50,846 nucleotides of DNA from Corynebacterium variabile (GTDB lineage Bacteria > Actinomycetota > Actinomycetes > Mycobacteriales > Mycobacteriaceae), in NCBI RefSeq assembly GCF_006539825.1, contig NZ_BJNT01000002.1:1-50846 (forward strand), given 5' to 3'. Numbering within the stretch: position 1 is the first letter of the stretch; each line of letters opens with the position of its first letter. The translations under genes were made by a program, and so were the position numbers. The notes under the pieces were generated by a model. It saw only the letters and a list, made by a program, of their open reading frames with translations, was not told the DNA's origin and made no database searches. This document shows positions 36,086-47,408 of this stretch, piece after piece.

Positions 36086-38263
36086 TCACGCCATGACCTT
36101 CGTCTTCTCGATCGCCTCGGTCGTTGTCCGGTTGTAGCCGTCCAGCAGCCCGCGCAACCACAGGCCGAGAACCAGGAACGGCACGGCGAACAGCAGCAGG
36201 ATGCCGAGTTCGATCCACAGGTCACCCCGGTACACCCCGGCGATCGCCGCCCGCATCGCGTCGATCGCGTGGGTGGCCGGCAGCCACGGGCTGAGCACCT
36301 GGAACCAGCCGGGCAGCAGCTGCAGCGGATAGGCGCCGCCACCGCCGGAGACCTGCAGCACCAGCAGCAGCACCGCCACCGCCTTACCCGCGCTGCCCAG
36401 CGACAGCACCAGGGTGTAGACGATGAGCTGGAACACCAGCGACGTCACCCAGCAGCACAGTGTGAACAGGAACGGGTGCGCGGCGCCGACCTGCACGAAG
36501 ACGATCATGCCGAGCGCCACCATGGTGGCCTGCGCCAGGCCGGTCAGCGCGAAGATGCCGAACCTGCCGAGGTAGGCCTGGGCCCGGGTGTATGTCTCCC
36601 CCTCCCCGTCCACGCGGGGACGCACGAACACCGCGGTGAGCAACGCACCGACCCACAGCGACAGGGTGACGTAGAGCGGCGTCATCCCCGCGCCGAAACT
36701 CGCCACCGGGAAGACCGCTTCCCGGTCGACAGCCACCGGGGCCGCCAACTGCGATGCCAGCGCCTGCGGATCATCACCGGCGGCCCGGGCCAGCTTCGAG
36801 AAGTCCCCGGTCTCTCCGGCGGTCGACAGCGCGTCCGCCATCTCCTCGAACCGGTCGGCGTGCTCCTCAAGTTTGTCGGCGATCGACACCGTCGCCGACC
36901 GCGCCCGGTCCAGCGTCTCCTGCAGCGAACCCGGTGAATCCGCGAAGGACGCGGTGACGCCCTCGAGGTCCTCCCGGACTGTGCCGATGCTGTCACCGAG
37001 GTCGTCCAGGGTGTCACCCAGCTGCGTCATCTGCGGCTGCAGGTCCTGCCGGTAGGACGTCACCGCACTGTCAACGGCGCTCGACGCCCGGTCCAACGCG
37101 TCCTGCACGCTCTGGCGCGACGCCTGCGCATCGGCGGTGCCGTCGGTGATGTCCTGCGCGGTCTGCGTCAGCCGGTCGTGCAGGTCGTCGCTACGGTCGA
37201 TCGCTGCGTCGAGGCCGGCCAGAGCCCGGTCGTACCCGGCCTGTGCCCCCGCGGGAAGCGGTGCACCGACGGTGTCGTCGATAGTCTCGCGGACCGCCCG
37301 GAAGCCGTCGGTCTGCTGCTGGACCCGCGCGGCGAGATCGGTGAATGTCGCCGCGGTGCCGGTTCCGGCGTTCCCGGCACTGTCGAAGAGGGAGTCGAGT
37401 CGGTCGCCGACCGCGCTGTAGCTGTCGGCGGTCGAGGACAGTGCCTGTTCCAGCGACGCCGCGGCACTGCGCAGGGTCGAGTCCAGGCTGTCCGTGGCGT
37501 CCGCCCCACCGCCGAGATCGGAGCCGGTGTCGTCGAACTGGGCACCGGCGGCGCGGGCGATGTTCCCCGCGCCCTCGAGCAACGGGGCGGTGGAGTCCAG
37601 CATGCCGGTGAGGGAGCGCATGGTCTGCGCCCCGGCGTGCAGCTGGACACCGATGTTCTCCACCCGTGCCTCGATCCGGTCGATCGCTGCCTTGGTGTCA
37701 TCCTCTTCGAGGTAGTTGTCCAGGGACGACACCACACCCAGCCCGATACTGCCGATGATCTCGGCGAAGGTGTCGTTGATCTGGGTGATCACACCCTCTG
37801 CACCCTGCTCGGTGAGCACCGTGGACAGCGCGTTCTTCTTCTCGTTGGTGTACAGCTCGAGCTGGGTCGGCTCGGTCCCGGCGGTGTAGAAGGTCAGCAG
37901 GGAGGTACTGAAGTCCTCCGGTAGGACGATCGAGGCGTAGTACTCACCCGATTTCGTCCCCTCTACCGCGTCATCGGTGCCGGTGATGACCCAGTCGATC
38001 TGGTCGTTGCGGCTGAGCTGCGACAGGACCTGGTCGCCGAGGTTGAGTGATATCGGTGCCAGATCGCTCTCGTGGCCTTTGTCGGCGCTGGCCACGGCGA
38101 TCTTCAGCTCATCGGTCCGGCTGAACGGATCCCAGCTCGCGAGTACATTGAACACAGCGAAGAGCATGGGGATGACCACCAGGCCGAACAGCACGATCCC
38201 GGTCATGACGTTGCGTCCCGCGGCCTTCAGGTCGCCGCGGACGATCTCGGTGATTCTGCTCAT
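36086..38263 (-). CDS. YhgE/Pip family membrane protein (ABC-2 type permease fold)
   Basis: A 725-residue protein. One membrane helix lies near the N-terminus (VMTGIVLFGLVVIPMLFAVFNVL). A long extracellular region of about 450 residues follows, with helical Ala/Ser/Asp-rich heptads (TAQDITDGTADAQASRQSV), and five or more C-terminal membrane helices from SFGAGMTPLYVTLSLWVGALL. This is the YhgE/Pip architecture shared by phage infection protein and type VII-associated EsaA. It overlaps the preceding gene by 4 bp. The role is unknown; export of a surface product or a cell-envelope scaffold are both possible. Confidence 0.85.
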   Translation of the reverse strand: MSRITEIVRGDLKAAGRNVMTGIVLFGLVVIPMLFAVFNVLASWDPFSRTDELKIAVASADKGHESDLAPISLNLGDQVLSQLSRNDQIDWVITGTDDAVEGTKSGEYYASIVLPEDFSTSLLTFYTAGTEPTQLELYTNEKKNALSTVLTEQGAEGVITQINDTFAEIIGSIGLGVVSSLDNYLEEDDTKAAIDRIEARVENIGVQLHAGAQTMRSLTGMLDSTAPLLEGAGNIARAAGAQFDDTGSDLGGGADATDSLDSTLRSAAASLEQALSSTADSYSAVGDRLDSLFDSAGNAGTGTAATFTDLAARVQQQTDGFRAVRETIDDTVGAPLPAGAQAGYDRALAGLDAAIDRSDDLHDRLTQTAQDITDGTADAQASRQSVQDALDRASSAVDSAVTSYRQDLQPQMTQLGDTLDDLGDSIGTVREDLEGVTASFADSPGSLQETLDRARSATVSIADKLEEHADRFEEMADALSTAGETGDFSKLARAAGDDPQALASQLAAPVAVDREAVFPVASFGAGMTPLYVTLSLWVGALLTAVFVRPRVDGEGETYTRAQAYLGRFGIFALTGLAQATMVALGMIVFVQVGAAHPFLFTLCCWVTSLVFQLIVYTLVLSLGSAGKAVAVLLLVLQVSGGGGAYPLQLLPGWFQVLSPWLPATHAIDAMRAAIAGVYRGDLWIELGILLLFAVPFLVLGLWLRGLLDGYNRTTTEAIEKTKVMA

Positions 38264-40818
38264 GCCTGCTCCCCCTTGTCGGCGACGGCGAGCTGCAGCT
38301 CGTTCTCGGACATCTCGGACACGTCATGCGCTCTCCGGTAGCTCTGACGGATGTAGTCCAGCCCGGCGATGAAGCCGATGACGAGCAGGAACCACAGGCA
38401 CAGCAGACCGAAGAACAGCGTCTTCTGGTCCGGGATCATCCTGGCCAGCACGCCGAGGACCACCACACCGAGGACACCGACGATCACCGACAGCCCCAGC
38501 CACAGGGCGTAGTTCTCCCGCAGTCGACGCCACCTCCGGTCTATCTCGTCGCGGAAGCCCTCCCGGTCGCGCAGCGCGCCCACCGTGTCGCTGAGCCTGT
38601 ATCCGCTGCCGGTGATCTCCACCTTCTCGCTGATGATGAGACCACCCACGTCCAGCTGGTCGTTGACCTGCCGGTTGACGTTGGACAGCCAGCGTCGCAC
38701 CAGCATGCCGGCCACGAAGGCGACCAGTGCCATCAGGGCAAGGAGGCCCATCGCCCGCCACCAATGGTCGCTGTAGAAGCCGCCGACGGTTTCGCGGAGC
38801 GCCGTGATGCCGTGGGTCAGCGGCAGGAACGGCGATATCGACTGGAAGAAGTCCGGCATCATCTCGATCGGGTACAAACCCGTCGCGCCCGGGATCTGGA
38901 TGAACGCCAACGCCACGGCGATGCCGCGTCCGATGTGCCCCAGTGCCGAGACCAGGGCGTAGATGATGGTGAGGTACGCCAGTCCGGTGAGGACGCCGGT
39001 CCCGACGAAAGCCAGCGGGTTGACGTTCTGCACCCCGAGGATCAGGTCGCCGACGGTGACGACCACCGACTGCGCCACCGACAGTGCGCCGAGAAGCATC
39101 AGACGGCCACAGTAGGCCTGGCCGACGGTGAGCCGCCGCATGCCAGCCCGGTCCACTTCGGTGCGGAAGATGATCATCAGCATGAACGCACCGATCCACA
39201 GCGACAGGTTCGTGAACAGGGGCGCCATCCCGGACCCGTAGCTGCTGACCGGGTACACCGCGTGACTCTCCACCTCCGCCGGGGTCGACAGGAACCGGCC
39301 GATACTGTCCGAATCAAGGTCGGTGACGCTGTGCAGCAGACTGCCGTCAGAGGCGATGTTCAGGGCGAGGATGTCGGTCTTCGCGGTACGCAGCCCGCTC
39401 TCGATCCCGGAGAGGTTCCCGTCGAAGGAGTCGATGAGGCCGTCGACCCGGTCGAGTCCGTCATCGACCCCGTCGAGCAGGTCGGATGACTCCTGCAGCA
39501 GGGTACGGGTCGAATCCAGTGCACCGGAGAACCGGCCGGCGGTGGAGTTCACACTGTCGATCGCCGAGTTCAGGCCGGGCAGTGCATCCGACACCGAGGT
39601 CTGCAGTGCCCGCGCAGCGGCACGGGTGTCGTCGGTCGCCGTCCCGAAGGCGTCGGCCGCGGCGCTGACCGTGGACGCTGCGTCGGTCGCGTCGGTCCCC
39701 AGTGCGGTGAGCCTGTCGACCAGTGCCCGGTCGGCGGCGCTGCGTTCCCGGAGGTCGTCCAGGGCGTCCTGCAGCGGCTGCGCGGCACCCGGGGTGATCG
39801 CCGCACTGTCGAGCATGTTCCCGAGCTGACTGATGACCCGATCGCTCTGTGCCAGCGCGCCCGAGGCGTCCCGGCCTGCGTTGCCGATCGCGGCCCCGGC
39901 CCGGTCGAGTTCACCGGTGACGGCGGCGACCGCGGCATCGGCGTCGGACGTGGCGTCTGTCAGTGCCCGGTTGATCCCGAGGTAGGAGTCGGTGGCGTCC
40001 CCGGTGAAAGTCGACACCTGTTCCTGGACATCGGACATGATGTCGCGCACCTGGTCGAGTGCACTCACGGCGTCCCCGAGCGCGGTGTCGACCGAGCCGA
40101 GCGTCTCCTGCGTGGCGGCGATCGTCGACCCCGCTCCGCCGAGACCGTCCTGGATCCGGGTGAGGCTGCCCCGGGCCGCGGACATGGTCTGCGCGGTCTC
40201 GTCGAAGGCGTCGGCGGCCCCCTCCTGCGCATCGGTGAGGTTGTCCGCCAGGTCGCCGCCGGCGGAGCTGAGCTCGGTGGTGACGGCGTCGGCGACCATC
40301 TCCTTGAATGTCGAGTTCACGGTGGTGTCGAGTGTGGTCGCGCCCTGGTCGGTGATCTTCGGGGAGACCGCGCTGTCCTTCTCGTTGACCTGGTAGAGCA
40401 GCGTCGGCTCCGAGTAGGTGCCCTGGAACATGCTGAGGATGTCCGAGGTGAAGGTGTCCGGCACGGTGATCGAGGCGTAGACGTCCCCTTTGTGGAGGGC
40501 GTCGTCTGCCTCGTCAGCGTCCATGAACTGCCAGCCCAGCTGGTCATTCTCCTTCAGTTGGTCGACGACCCTGGCACCTACGTCAAGTTCCCCGGTGAGG
40601 TCGGAGTCACCCCCCTTGTCCTCATTGACCACGGCGACCCGGATATTCCCGGTGTTGCCGTAGGGGTCCCAGAACGCGGCGACGTTGACCCAGGCGTACA
40701 GCGCCGGAGTGAAGAGCACACCGATGACGATGACCCACACCTTCGGGGTGCGCAGGAGACGACCCGCATCCCTGGCGAAGACTGACCAGCTTTCTTTCAC
40801 AACCGCTGACCGTATCAT
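38260..40818 (-). CDS. YhgE/Pip family membrane protein, longer paralogue
   Basis: About 852 residues from ATG 40818. The N-terminal helix (VWVIVIGVLFTPALYAWVNVAAFWDPYGN) and the NEDKGG block mirror the downstream paralogue. The large coiled extracellular region follows, then membrane helices from SYGSGMAPLFTNLSLWIGAFML, and two extra helices near the C-terminus (LWLGLSVIVGVLGVVVLGVL and LFFGLLCLWFLLVIGFIAGL). The frame is open further upstream, but that part overlaps the divergent TPP riboswitch. The start is uncertain; a GTG about seven codons later is possible. It overlaps the next gene by ATGA, so the pair is one operon. Confidence 0.82.
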   Translation of the reverse strand: MIRSAVVKESWSVFARDAGRLLRTPKVWVIVIGVLFTPALYAWVNVAAFWDPYGNTGNIRVAVVNEDKGGDSDLTGELDVGARVVDQLKENDQLGWQFMDADEADDALHKGDVYASITVPDTFTSDILSMFQGTYSEPTLLYQVNEKDSAVSPKITDQGATTLDTTVNSTFKEMVADAVTTELSSAGGDLADNLTDAQEGAADAFDETAQTMSAARGSLTRIQDGLGGAGSTIAATQETLGSVDTALGDAVSALDQVRDIMSDVQEQVSTFTGDATDSYLGINRALTDATSDADAAVAAVTGELDRAGAAIGNAGRDASGALAQSDRVISQLGNMLDSAAITPGAAQPLQDALDDLRERSAADRALVDRLTALGTDATDAASTVSAAADAFGTATDDTRAAARALQTSVSDALPGLNSAIDSVNSTAGRFSGALDSTRTLLQESSDLLDGVDDGLDRVDGLIDSFDGNLSGIESGLRTAKTDILALNIASDGSLLHSVTDLDSDSIGRFLSTPAEVESHAVYPVSSYGSGMAPLFTNLSLWIGAFMLMIIFRTEVDRAGMRRLTVGQAYCGRLMLLGALSVAQSVVVTVGDLILGVQNVNPLAFVGTGVLTGLAYLTIIYALVSALGHIGRGIAVALAFIQIPGATGLYPIEMMPDFFQSISPFLPLTHGITALRETVGGFYSDHWWRAMGLLALMALVAFVAGMLVRRWLSNVNRQVNDQLDVGGLIISEKVEITGSGYRLSDTVGALRDREGFRDEIDRRWRRLRENYALWLGLSVIVGVLGVVVLGVLARMIPDQKTLFFGLLCLWFLLVIGFIAGLDYIRQSYRRAHDVSEMSENELQLAVADKGEQA

Positions 40819-40879
40819 TCCCCCGGCTAATGACGGTCGAATTGCCGTCTGCCTTCGACCCTGATAGTTGTTGAACCGA

Positions 40880-43423
<2,544 letters not shown>

Positions 43424-43431
43424 GAGATCCT

Positions 43432-43437
43432 ACGGTA
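43432..43437 (-). promoter_or_regulatory. -10 box of the TauE/SafE gene
   Basis: TACCGT on the minus strand ends 8 nt before GTG 43423, no ribosome site. Confidence 0.45.
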
Positions 43438-43475
43438 TGCCTGCCGTCCCAGGTTCCGGACACCCGGGGGTGGTT

Positions 43476-44483
43476 CTAGTGCACGACGATGCGGTCGTCA
43501 TCGGCACCCGGGGTCCCGCGTCCGTCGGTGTTGCTCGTCAGCACGAGCAGTTCCCCGTCCGGCCCGGTCACCACGTCCCGCAGCCTGCCGAACTCGCCGA
43601 CGTGGTGCTCGGTCGCCGTTGACGGATCTGACAGCGGCACCTCCCGGAGCCGTTCCCCGCGCAGGTTCGCGATCCACACGGCGTCCTGTGTGACGGCGAT
43701 CCCGCTGGGACTGGCCTCCGACGGCGCCCACTGCTGCACCGGGTCGATGAACTCCCTGCGTCCCGCCTGCCCCTCGACCACGGGCCAGCCGTAGTTCCCG
43801 CCGGCGGTGATGATGTTGAGTTCGTCCCAGGTGTCCTGCCCGAACTCGCTGGCGTACATCGTGCCGTCCTCCGCCCAGCCGATCCCCTGCACGTTGCGGT
43901 GCCCGTAGCTGTACACCGGCGAGTCCGGGAAGGGATTGTCCTCCGGCACCTCTCCCTCAGGCGTGACCCGCAGGATCGTTCCTCCGGAGGATGCCACGTC
44001 CTGCGCGTCCTCCCGGTTCCCGGCATCACCGACGGTCACGTAGAGCATCCCGTCCGGGCCGAATGCGAGGCGTCCTCCGTAGTGGTTGGTCCCCTTGGGC
44101 AGCCCGTCGATGACCGTCTCCGGCGCCTGGTCGGGATCATCCAGCGACAGCGTCAGGACGCGGTTGTCCGTGGCGGTGGTGGTGTAGGCGTAGAGGTCGC
44201 CGCCGTTGACGACGATGCCGAGCAGTCCACCCTCTCCCCTGGCATCGACTCCCGGAACGGTGGTGATCTCCGTCGTCTCCCCGGCGTCGACCTGCAGTAT
44301 CTTCTCCGTGTTCCGTTCACTGACCAGCACAGTGCCGTTCTCCGTGACCGCCATCGACCACGGCGCGTCGAGGCCGGTGGCTGTGGCGTCGGTGTGGGTG
44401 TCGGTGTCGCCGCCGTCACCGCCCGAACAGGAGGAAAGGACCAGGACGACGGAGAAGAGAACGGCGGACAGTGAGTACTTCAC
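43476..44483 (-). CDS. PQQ-type glucose/sorbosone dehydrogenase-like lipoprotein
   Basis: A 335-residue beta-propeller protein. The signal peptide ends in the lipobox VLSSC. The soluble aldose/sorbosone dehydrogenase domain shows GLDAPWSMAVTENGTVLVSERN, NHYGGRLAFGPDGMLYVTVGDAGNR, SYGHRNVQGIGW and GGNYGWPVVEG. Relatives oxidise sugars with PQQ, but many actinobacterial members have no proven cofactor. GTG 44483 has a GAGGTG ribosome site 7 nt upstream and gives a proper signal peptide; longer versions in the same frame do not. Confidence 0.88.
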   Translation of the reverse strand: MKYSLSAVLFSVVLVLSSCSGGDGGDTDTHTDATATGLDAPWSMAVTENGTVLVSERNTEKILQVDAGETTEITTVPGVDARGEGGLLGIVVNGGDLYAYTTTATDNRVLTLSLDDPDQAPETVIDGLPKGTNHYGGRLAFGPDGMLYVTVGDAGNREDAQDVASSGGTILRVTPEGEVPEDNPFPDSPVYSYGHRNVQGIGWAEDGTMYASEFGQDTWDELNIITAGGNYGWPVVEGQAGRREFIDPVQQWAPSEASPSGIAVTQDAVWIANLRGERLREVPLSDPSTATEHHVGEFGRLRDVVTGPDGELLVLTSNTDGRGTPGADDDRIVVH

Positions 44484-44549
44484 GGGAATCACCTCGGGGG
44501 TCGAGCATCCCACTTTACGGACCGCGTGTGCTACTACGTGATTTAACAT

Positions 44550-44562
44550 ACCGACGGTCGGT
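44550..44562. promoter_or_regulatory. Operator in front of the DHA2 efflux gene
   Basis: ACCGAC-G-GTCGGT is a perfect 13-bp palindrome. It covers the -35/spacer region of the promoter whose -10 is at 44571. A variant with one changed base lies before the TetR gene at 46757-46769. Confidence 0.75.
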
Positions 44563-44570
44563 TTGTGAAT

Positions 44571-44576
44571 TACAGT
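44571..44576 (+). promoter_or_regulatory. -10 box of the DHA2 efflux gene
   Basis: TACAGT ends 7 nt before ATG 44584, next to the operator at 44550-44562. Confidence 0.5.
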
Positions 44577-44583
44577 CTGGAGT

Positions 44584-46170
44584 ATGGCCATGACAAACAC
44601 TCTCGCACCTGACGCAGCGTCGTCACACGGTGTACGACCATCCGCCCCTTCTGCGGGACGGTCATGGACACTGACAATCGCCTCCCTGGCGGTGTTCATG
44701 CTCATGCTCGACCTCACTGTCGTCAATGTCGCGTTACCCGATATCCGCACGGACTTCTCCGCCACCTTCACCCAGCTTCAATGGGTGCTGGACGCCTACG
44801 CCCTCGGACTGGCCGCCGTGCTTGTTGCCGCCGGCTCGCTTGCGGACCGCATCGGCCGGCGACGGCTCTTCCTCATCGGACTGGTCATTTTCACCGCCGC
44901 TTCCCTGTTCTGCGGGATCGCCTGGAATATCGGCATTCTCATTGCGGCACGGCTCATCCAGGGCCTGGGCGGAGCGAATCTCTTCGCCGTCGGTCCCGCG
45001 CTGATCGGCCACGTCTTCACCGGCTCTGACCGCACCCGTGCATTCGGAATCTTCGGAGGTGTCGGTGCTCTCGCGATCGCCTTCGGCCCCTTGCTCGGCG
45101 GCGGTCTGACCGACGGTATCGACTGGCGTTGGATCTTCCTCATCAATGTCCCTGTCGGAGTTATCTGCCTGGTCATCAGCTGGTTCCGCGTCGTCGAGTC
45201 ACGTTCCGAGACCGTCCCACCACTGGACATCTCCGGTGCCGTGACCTTCTCAGCGTCCCTGACCTTCTTCGTACTCGCCCTTCTTCGGGGCGAATCCGAT
45301 GGCTGGACCAGTACGGTCATCGTCGGACTCTTCTCCGCCAGTCTCGTCACCGCCGCTGCCTTCGTTGCGATCCAACTCCGTAAGGGAGACCAGGCGATGT
45401 TCGATCCTGCCCTGTTCCGCAACCGGACCTACAACGGCCTGAACATCGTGACCCTGGCCATCAATGTCTCTGTTCTGTCGGCGATTTTCCTGTTCGTCAC
45501 CTACATCCAGGCCTATCTCGGTTACAGCGCCTGGGAGACAGGTCTCCGCATCCTCCCCATGACACTGACACTGTTCTCCGGCGCGGCGGTGGCCACCGTG
45601 ATCTCCGCGCGAACGTCCCCGAGGGTGACACTGACACTGTCGATGCTGTGTGTCGCCGTCGGTCTACTGCTCATCCGGCTGATCGAACCCGGGGATGACT
45701 GGAGCGCCCCCATCCCGACGGTGATCGTGATGGGCACGGGGATGGGACTGTTCAACCCGGTGCGCGCCGAGCTGTCGGTCTCCACCACCACTCCGGAACG
45801 TACCGGGGTCGCCTCCGGTGTCAACGAGACGTTCCAACAGGTCGGCACAGCCGTAGGCATTGCTGGTCTCGGTGCACTGTTCGCCAACCGGGTCCGTTCC
45901 GCCTTCACCGACGACCAGGCCACTGCAGCTCTCGGAAATTCCCGCAGTGACGCCGCTGATGCAGCCACCTCCGGCGGCGGAACTGTTCTGGCTGATTCTC
46001 TCCCTGATGCGATCCGTGGACCGGTGACCGTCGCCGCAGACACCGCGTTCATCGATGCTCTGCAGACGACACTCACCGTCGCAGCGGCTGTCGCAGTGAT
46101 CGGAATGGTGGCGGCCGCGACCATGATCCGCCCTCAGGACCCTGTCAGTCCTCGGCCAGCGAACGGATGA
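44584..46170 (+). CDS. MFS efflux transporter, DHA2 family (EmrB/QacA type)
   Basis: A 528-residue protein with 14 predicted membrane segments. The DHA2 signature LDLTVVNVALPDIRTDFSAT in TM1, the motif A loop AGSLADRIGRRRLFL and the TM5 motif C-like GVGALAIAFGPLLGG are all present, pointing to a proton-driven multidrug efflux pump. Its promoter contains a palindrome matching the one before the convergent TetR gene, so this pump is probably repressed by that TetR protein. The last 26 bp overlap the TetR gene on the opposite strand. Third-position T is more frequent than in neighbouring genes, a possible sign of later arrival. Confidence 0.9.
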   Translation: MAMTNTLAPDAASSHGVRPSAPSAGRSWTLTIASLAVFMLMLDLTVVNVALPDIRTDFSATFTQLQWVLDAYALGLAAVLVAAGSLADRIGRRRLFLIGLVIFTAASLFCGIAWNIGILIAARLIQGLGGANLFAVGPALIGHVFTGSDRTRAFGIFGGVGALAIAFGPLLGGGLTDGIDWRWIFLINVPVGVICLVISWFRVVESRSETVPPLDISGAVTFSASLTFFVLALLRGESDGWTSTVIVGLFSASLVTAAAFVAIQLRKGDQAMFDPALFRNRTYNGLNIVTLAINVSVLSAIFLFVTYIQAYLGYSAWETGLRILPMTLTLFSGAAVATVISARTSPRVTLTLSMLCVAVGLLLIRLIEPGDDWSAPIPTVIVMGTGMGLFNPVRAELSVSTTTPERTGVASGVNETFQQVGTAVGIAGLGALFANRVRSAFTDDQATAALGNSRSDAADAATSGGGTVLADSLPDAIRGPVTVAADTAFIDALQTTLTVAAAVAVIGMVAAATMIRPQDPVSPRPANG

Positions 46171-46738
46171 ACCTCAGCAGTACCGGACGGAACTGCGCGT
46201 ACCGGGCGGTCGGATCGTCGCTTGCCGTGACCTCCTCCTTGGTGGTTTCCAGCAGGGCGACCACCAGAGCAGTCGTGGCCTGCGCATCCAGCTCGGCGCG
46301 CAGTTCCCCCTGACGACGCAGTTCACCGAGGATCGAGGAGACCAGCGGGAGCCGGTGTCGGTCATCGAGTTCCCGGCGTTCCTGCTCGGAAAGCACTCCG
46401 GAGGCCTGCTGACGGAGCTTCCGGTAGTCCTCGTCGTTCTGCACCGCCTCCATCGCCGCGTCCAGAGCAGATGCGACGAGGTCCCCTGATTCCGACGCAC
46501 TCTCCACGGTCTGACGGATCATCACCTCCGAACGCTCACACGCTGCAGACACGACCGCCTTGAGCAGAGCCTTCTTGTCCGGAAAGTGATGGTAGAACGC
46601 CCCCTTGGAGACCCTGGCATCCTCGACGATGCGGGCGACTGAGGTCGATGCATATCCGTCGGTCGCGAAACGTTCGGTCCCTGCCGCGATCAGCGCGTCC
46701 CGGGTCTGCTGTGCATGCTCCTCACGCAACGTCACCAC
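46145..46738 (-). CDS. TetR-family repressor of the DHA2 efflux gene
   Basis: A 197-residue TetR protein. HTH: STSVARIVEDARVSKGAFYHHFPDKKALLKAVV near residues 30-62. The C-terminal ligand domain is helical. GTG 46738 has an AGGAGG site 7 nt upstream; the next codon is also GTG. An operator variant lies just before the start (46757-46769), indicating autoregulation. It is convergent with the efflux gene and overlaps it by 26 bp. Confidence 0.9.
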   Translation of the reverse strand: MVTLREEHAQQTRDALIAAGTERFATDGYASTSVARIVEDARVSKGAFYHHFPDKKALLKAVVSAACERSEVMIRQTVESASESGDLVASALDAAMEAVQNDEDYRKLRQQASGVLSEQERRELDDRHRLPLVSSILGELRRQGELRAELDAQATTALVVALLETTKEEVTASDDPTARYAQFRPVLLRFIRSLAED

Positions 46739-46756
46739 GGTTCAACCTCCTGATAG

Positions 46757-46769
46757 ACCGTCAGTCGGT
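46757..46769. promoter_or_regulatory. Operator in front of the TetR repressor gene
   Basis: Read on the minus strand, ACCGAC-T-GACGGT matches the perfect palindrome before the efflux gene except at one arm position and the central base. Confidence 0.7.
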
Positions 46770-46775
46770 TACATA

Positions 46776-47408
46776 CTAACTGGTCACCGCCACCGACGCC
46801 CCCACAGCGATGACCGAGAGTCCCCCGGCCCGCTGGGCAGTGGTCATCCGCTTCGCCGATCCGGTGATCCACCCGCGTGCCTTCGCCGCTGTCAGCGCCC
46901 AGGCACTGTCGCAGATCAGGCCCACGGTCAACGGAACCAACCCCAGGAGAATCATCTGCAGCGGCAGATTCCCGGCGTCCTGGTTGATGAACTGCGGCAC
47001 TACCACGGTGAACATGATGAGATTCTTCGGGTTCGTGAAACCGACGAGCGCACCGGCGCGCACCGCCTTCCACCGCGAGGTCTTCCCGGTGACCCGGTCG
47101 GCGACCCCCTCCCCGACCGGTCCGGCATGACGGACCGCCTGGACGCCGATCCAGATCAGGAAGAGGACGCCGGCCCATTTGAACAGCTGGAACAGCAGGT
47201 CCCAACGTTCCAGCAGTGGCCCGAGCCCCACCGCGACAAGGACGCCGGCGGAGTAGCAGCCGACGGCATTGCCGACCGCGGTGAGCATGGCGATGTCGCG
47301 GCCGTGGCTCAGTGCCCGGCCGACAACGAAAAGCACTGAAGGGCCGGGGACGGCGATAAGGACCACGCACGCCAGGACCAGCGCACCCAACTGGGTGATG
47401 TCAATCAT
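46776..47408 (-). CDS. LysE/RhtB-family amino acid exporter
   Basis: A 210-residue exporter with six predicted membrane helices. The family start block is VVLIAVPGPSVLFVVGRALSHG, and the conserved central segment GALVGFTNPKNLIMFTVVVPQFI is present. RhtB-type proteins export neutral amino acids such as homoserine or threonine; the substrate here is not determined. The ATG overlaps the MFS stop by 8 bp, so it is co-transcribed with that gene. Confidence 0.9.
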   Translation of the reverse strand: MIDITQLGALVLACVVLIAVPGPSVLFVVGRALSHGRDIAMLTAVGNAVGCYSAGVLVAVGLGPLLERWDLLFQLFKWAGVLFLIWIGVQAVRHAGPVGEGVADRVTGKTSRWKAVRAGALVGFTNPKNLIMFTVVVPQFINQDAGNLPLQMILLGLVPLTVGLICDSAWALTAAKARGWITGSAKRMTTAQRAGGLSVIAVGASVAVTS

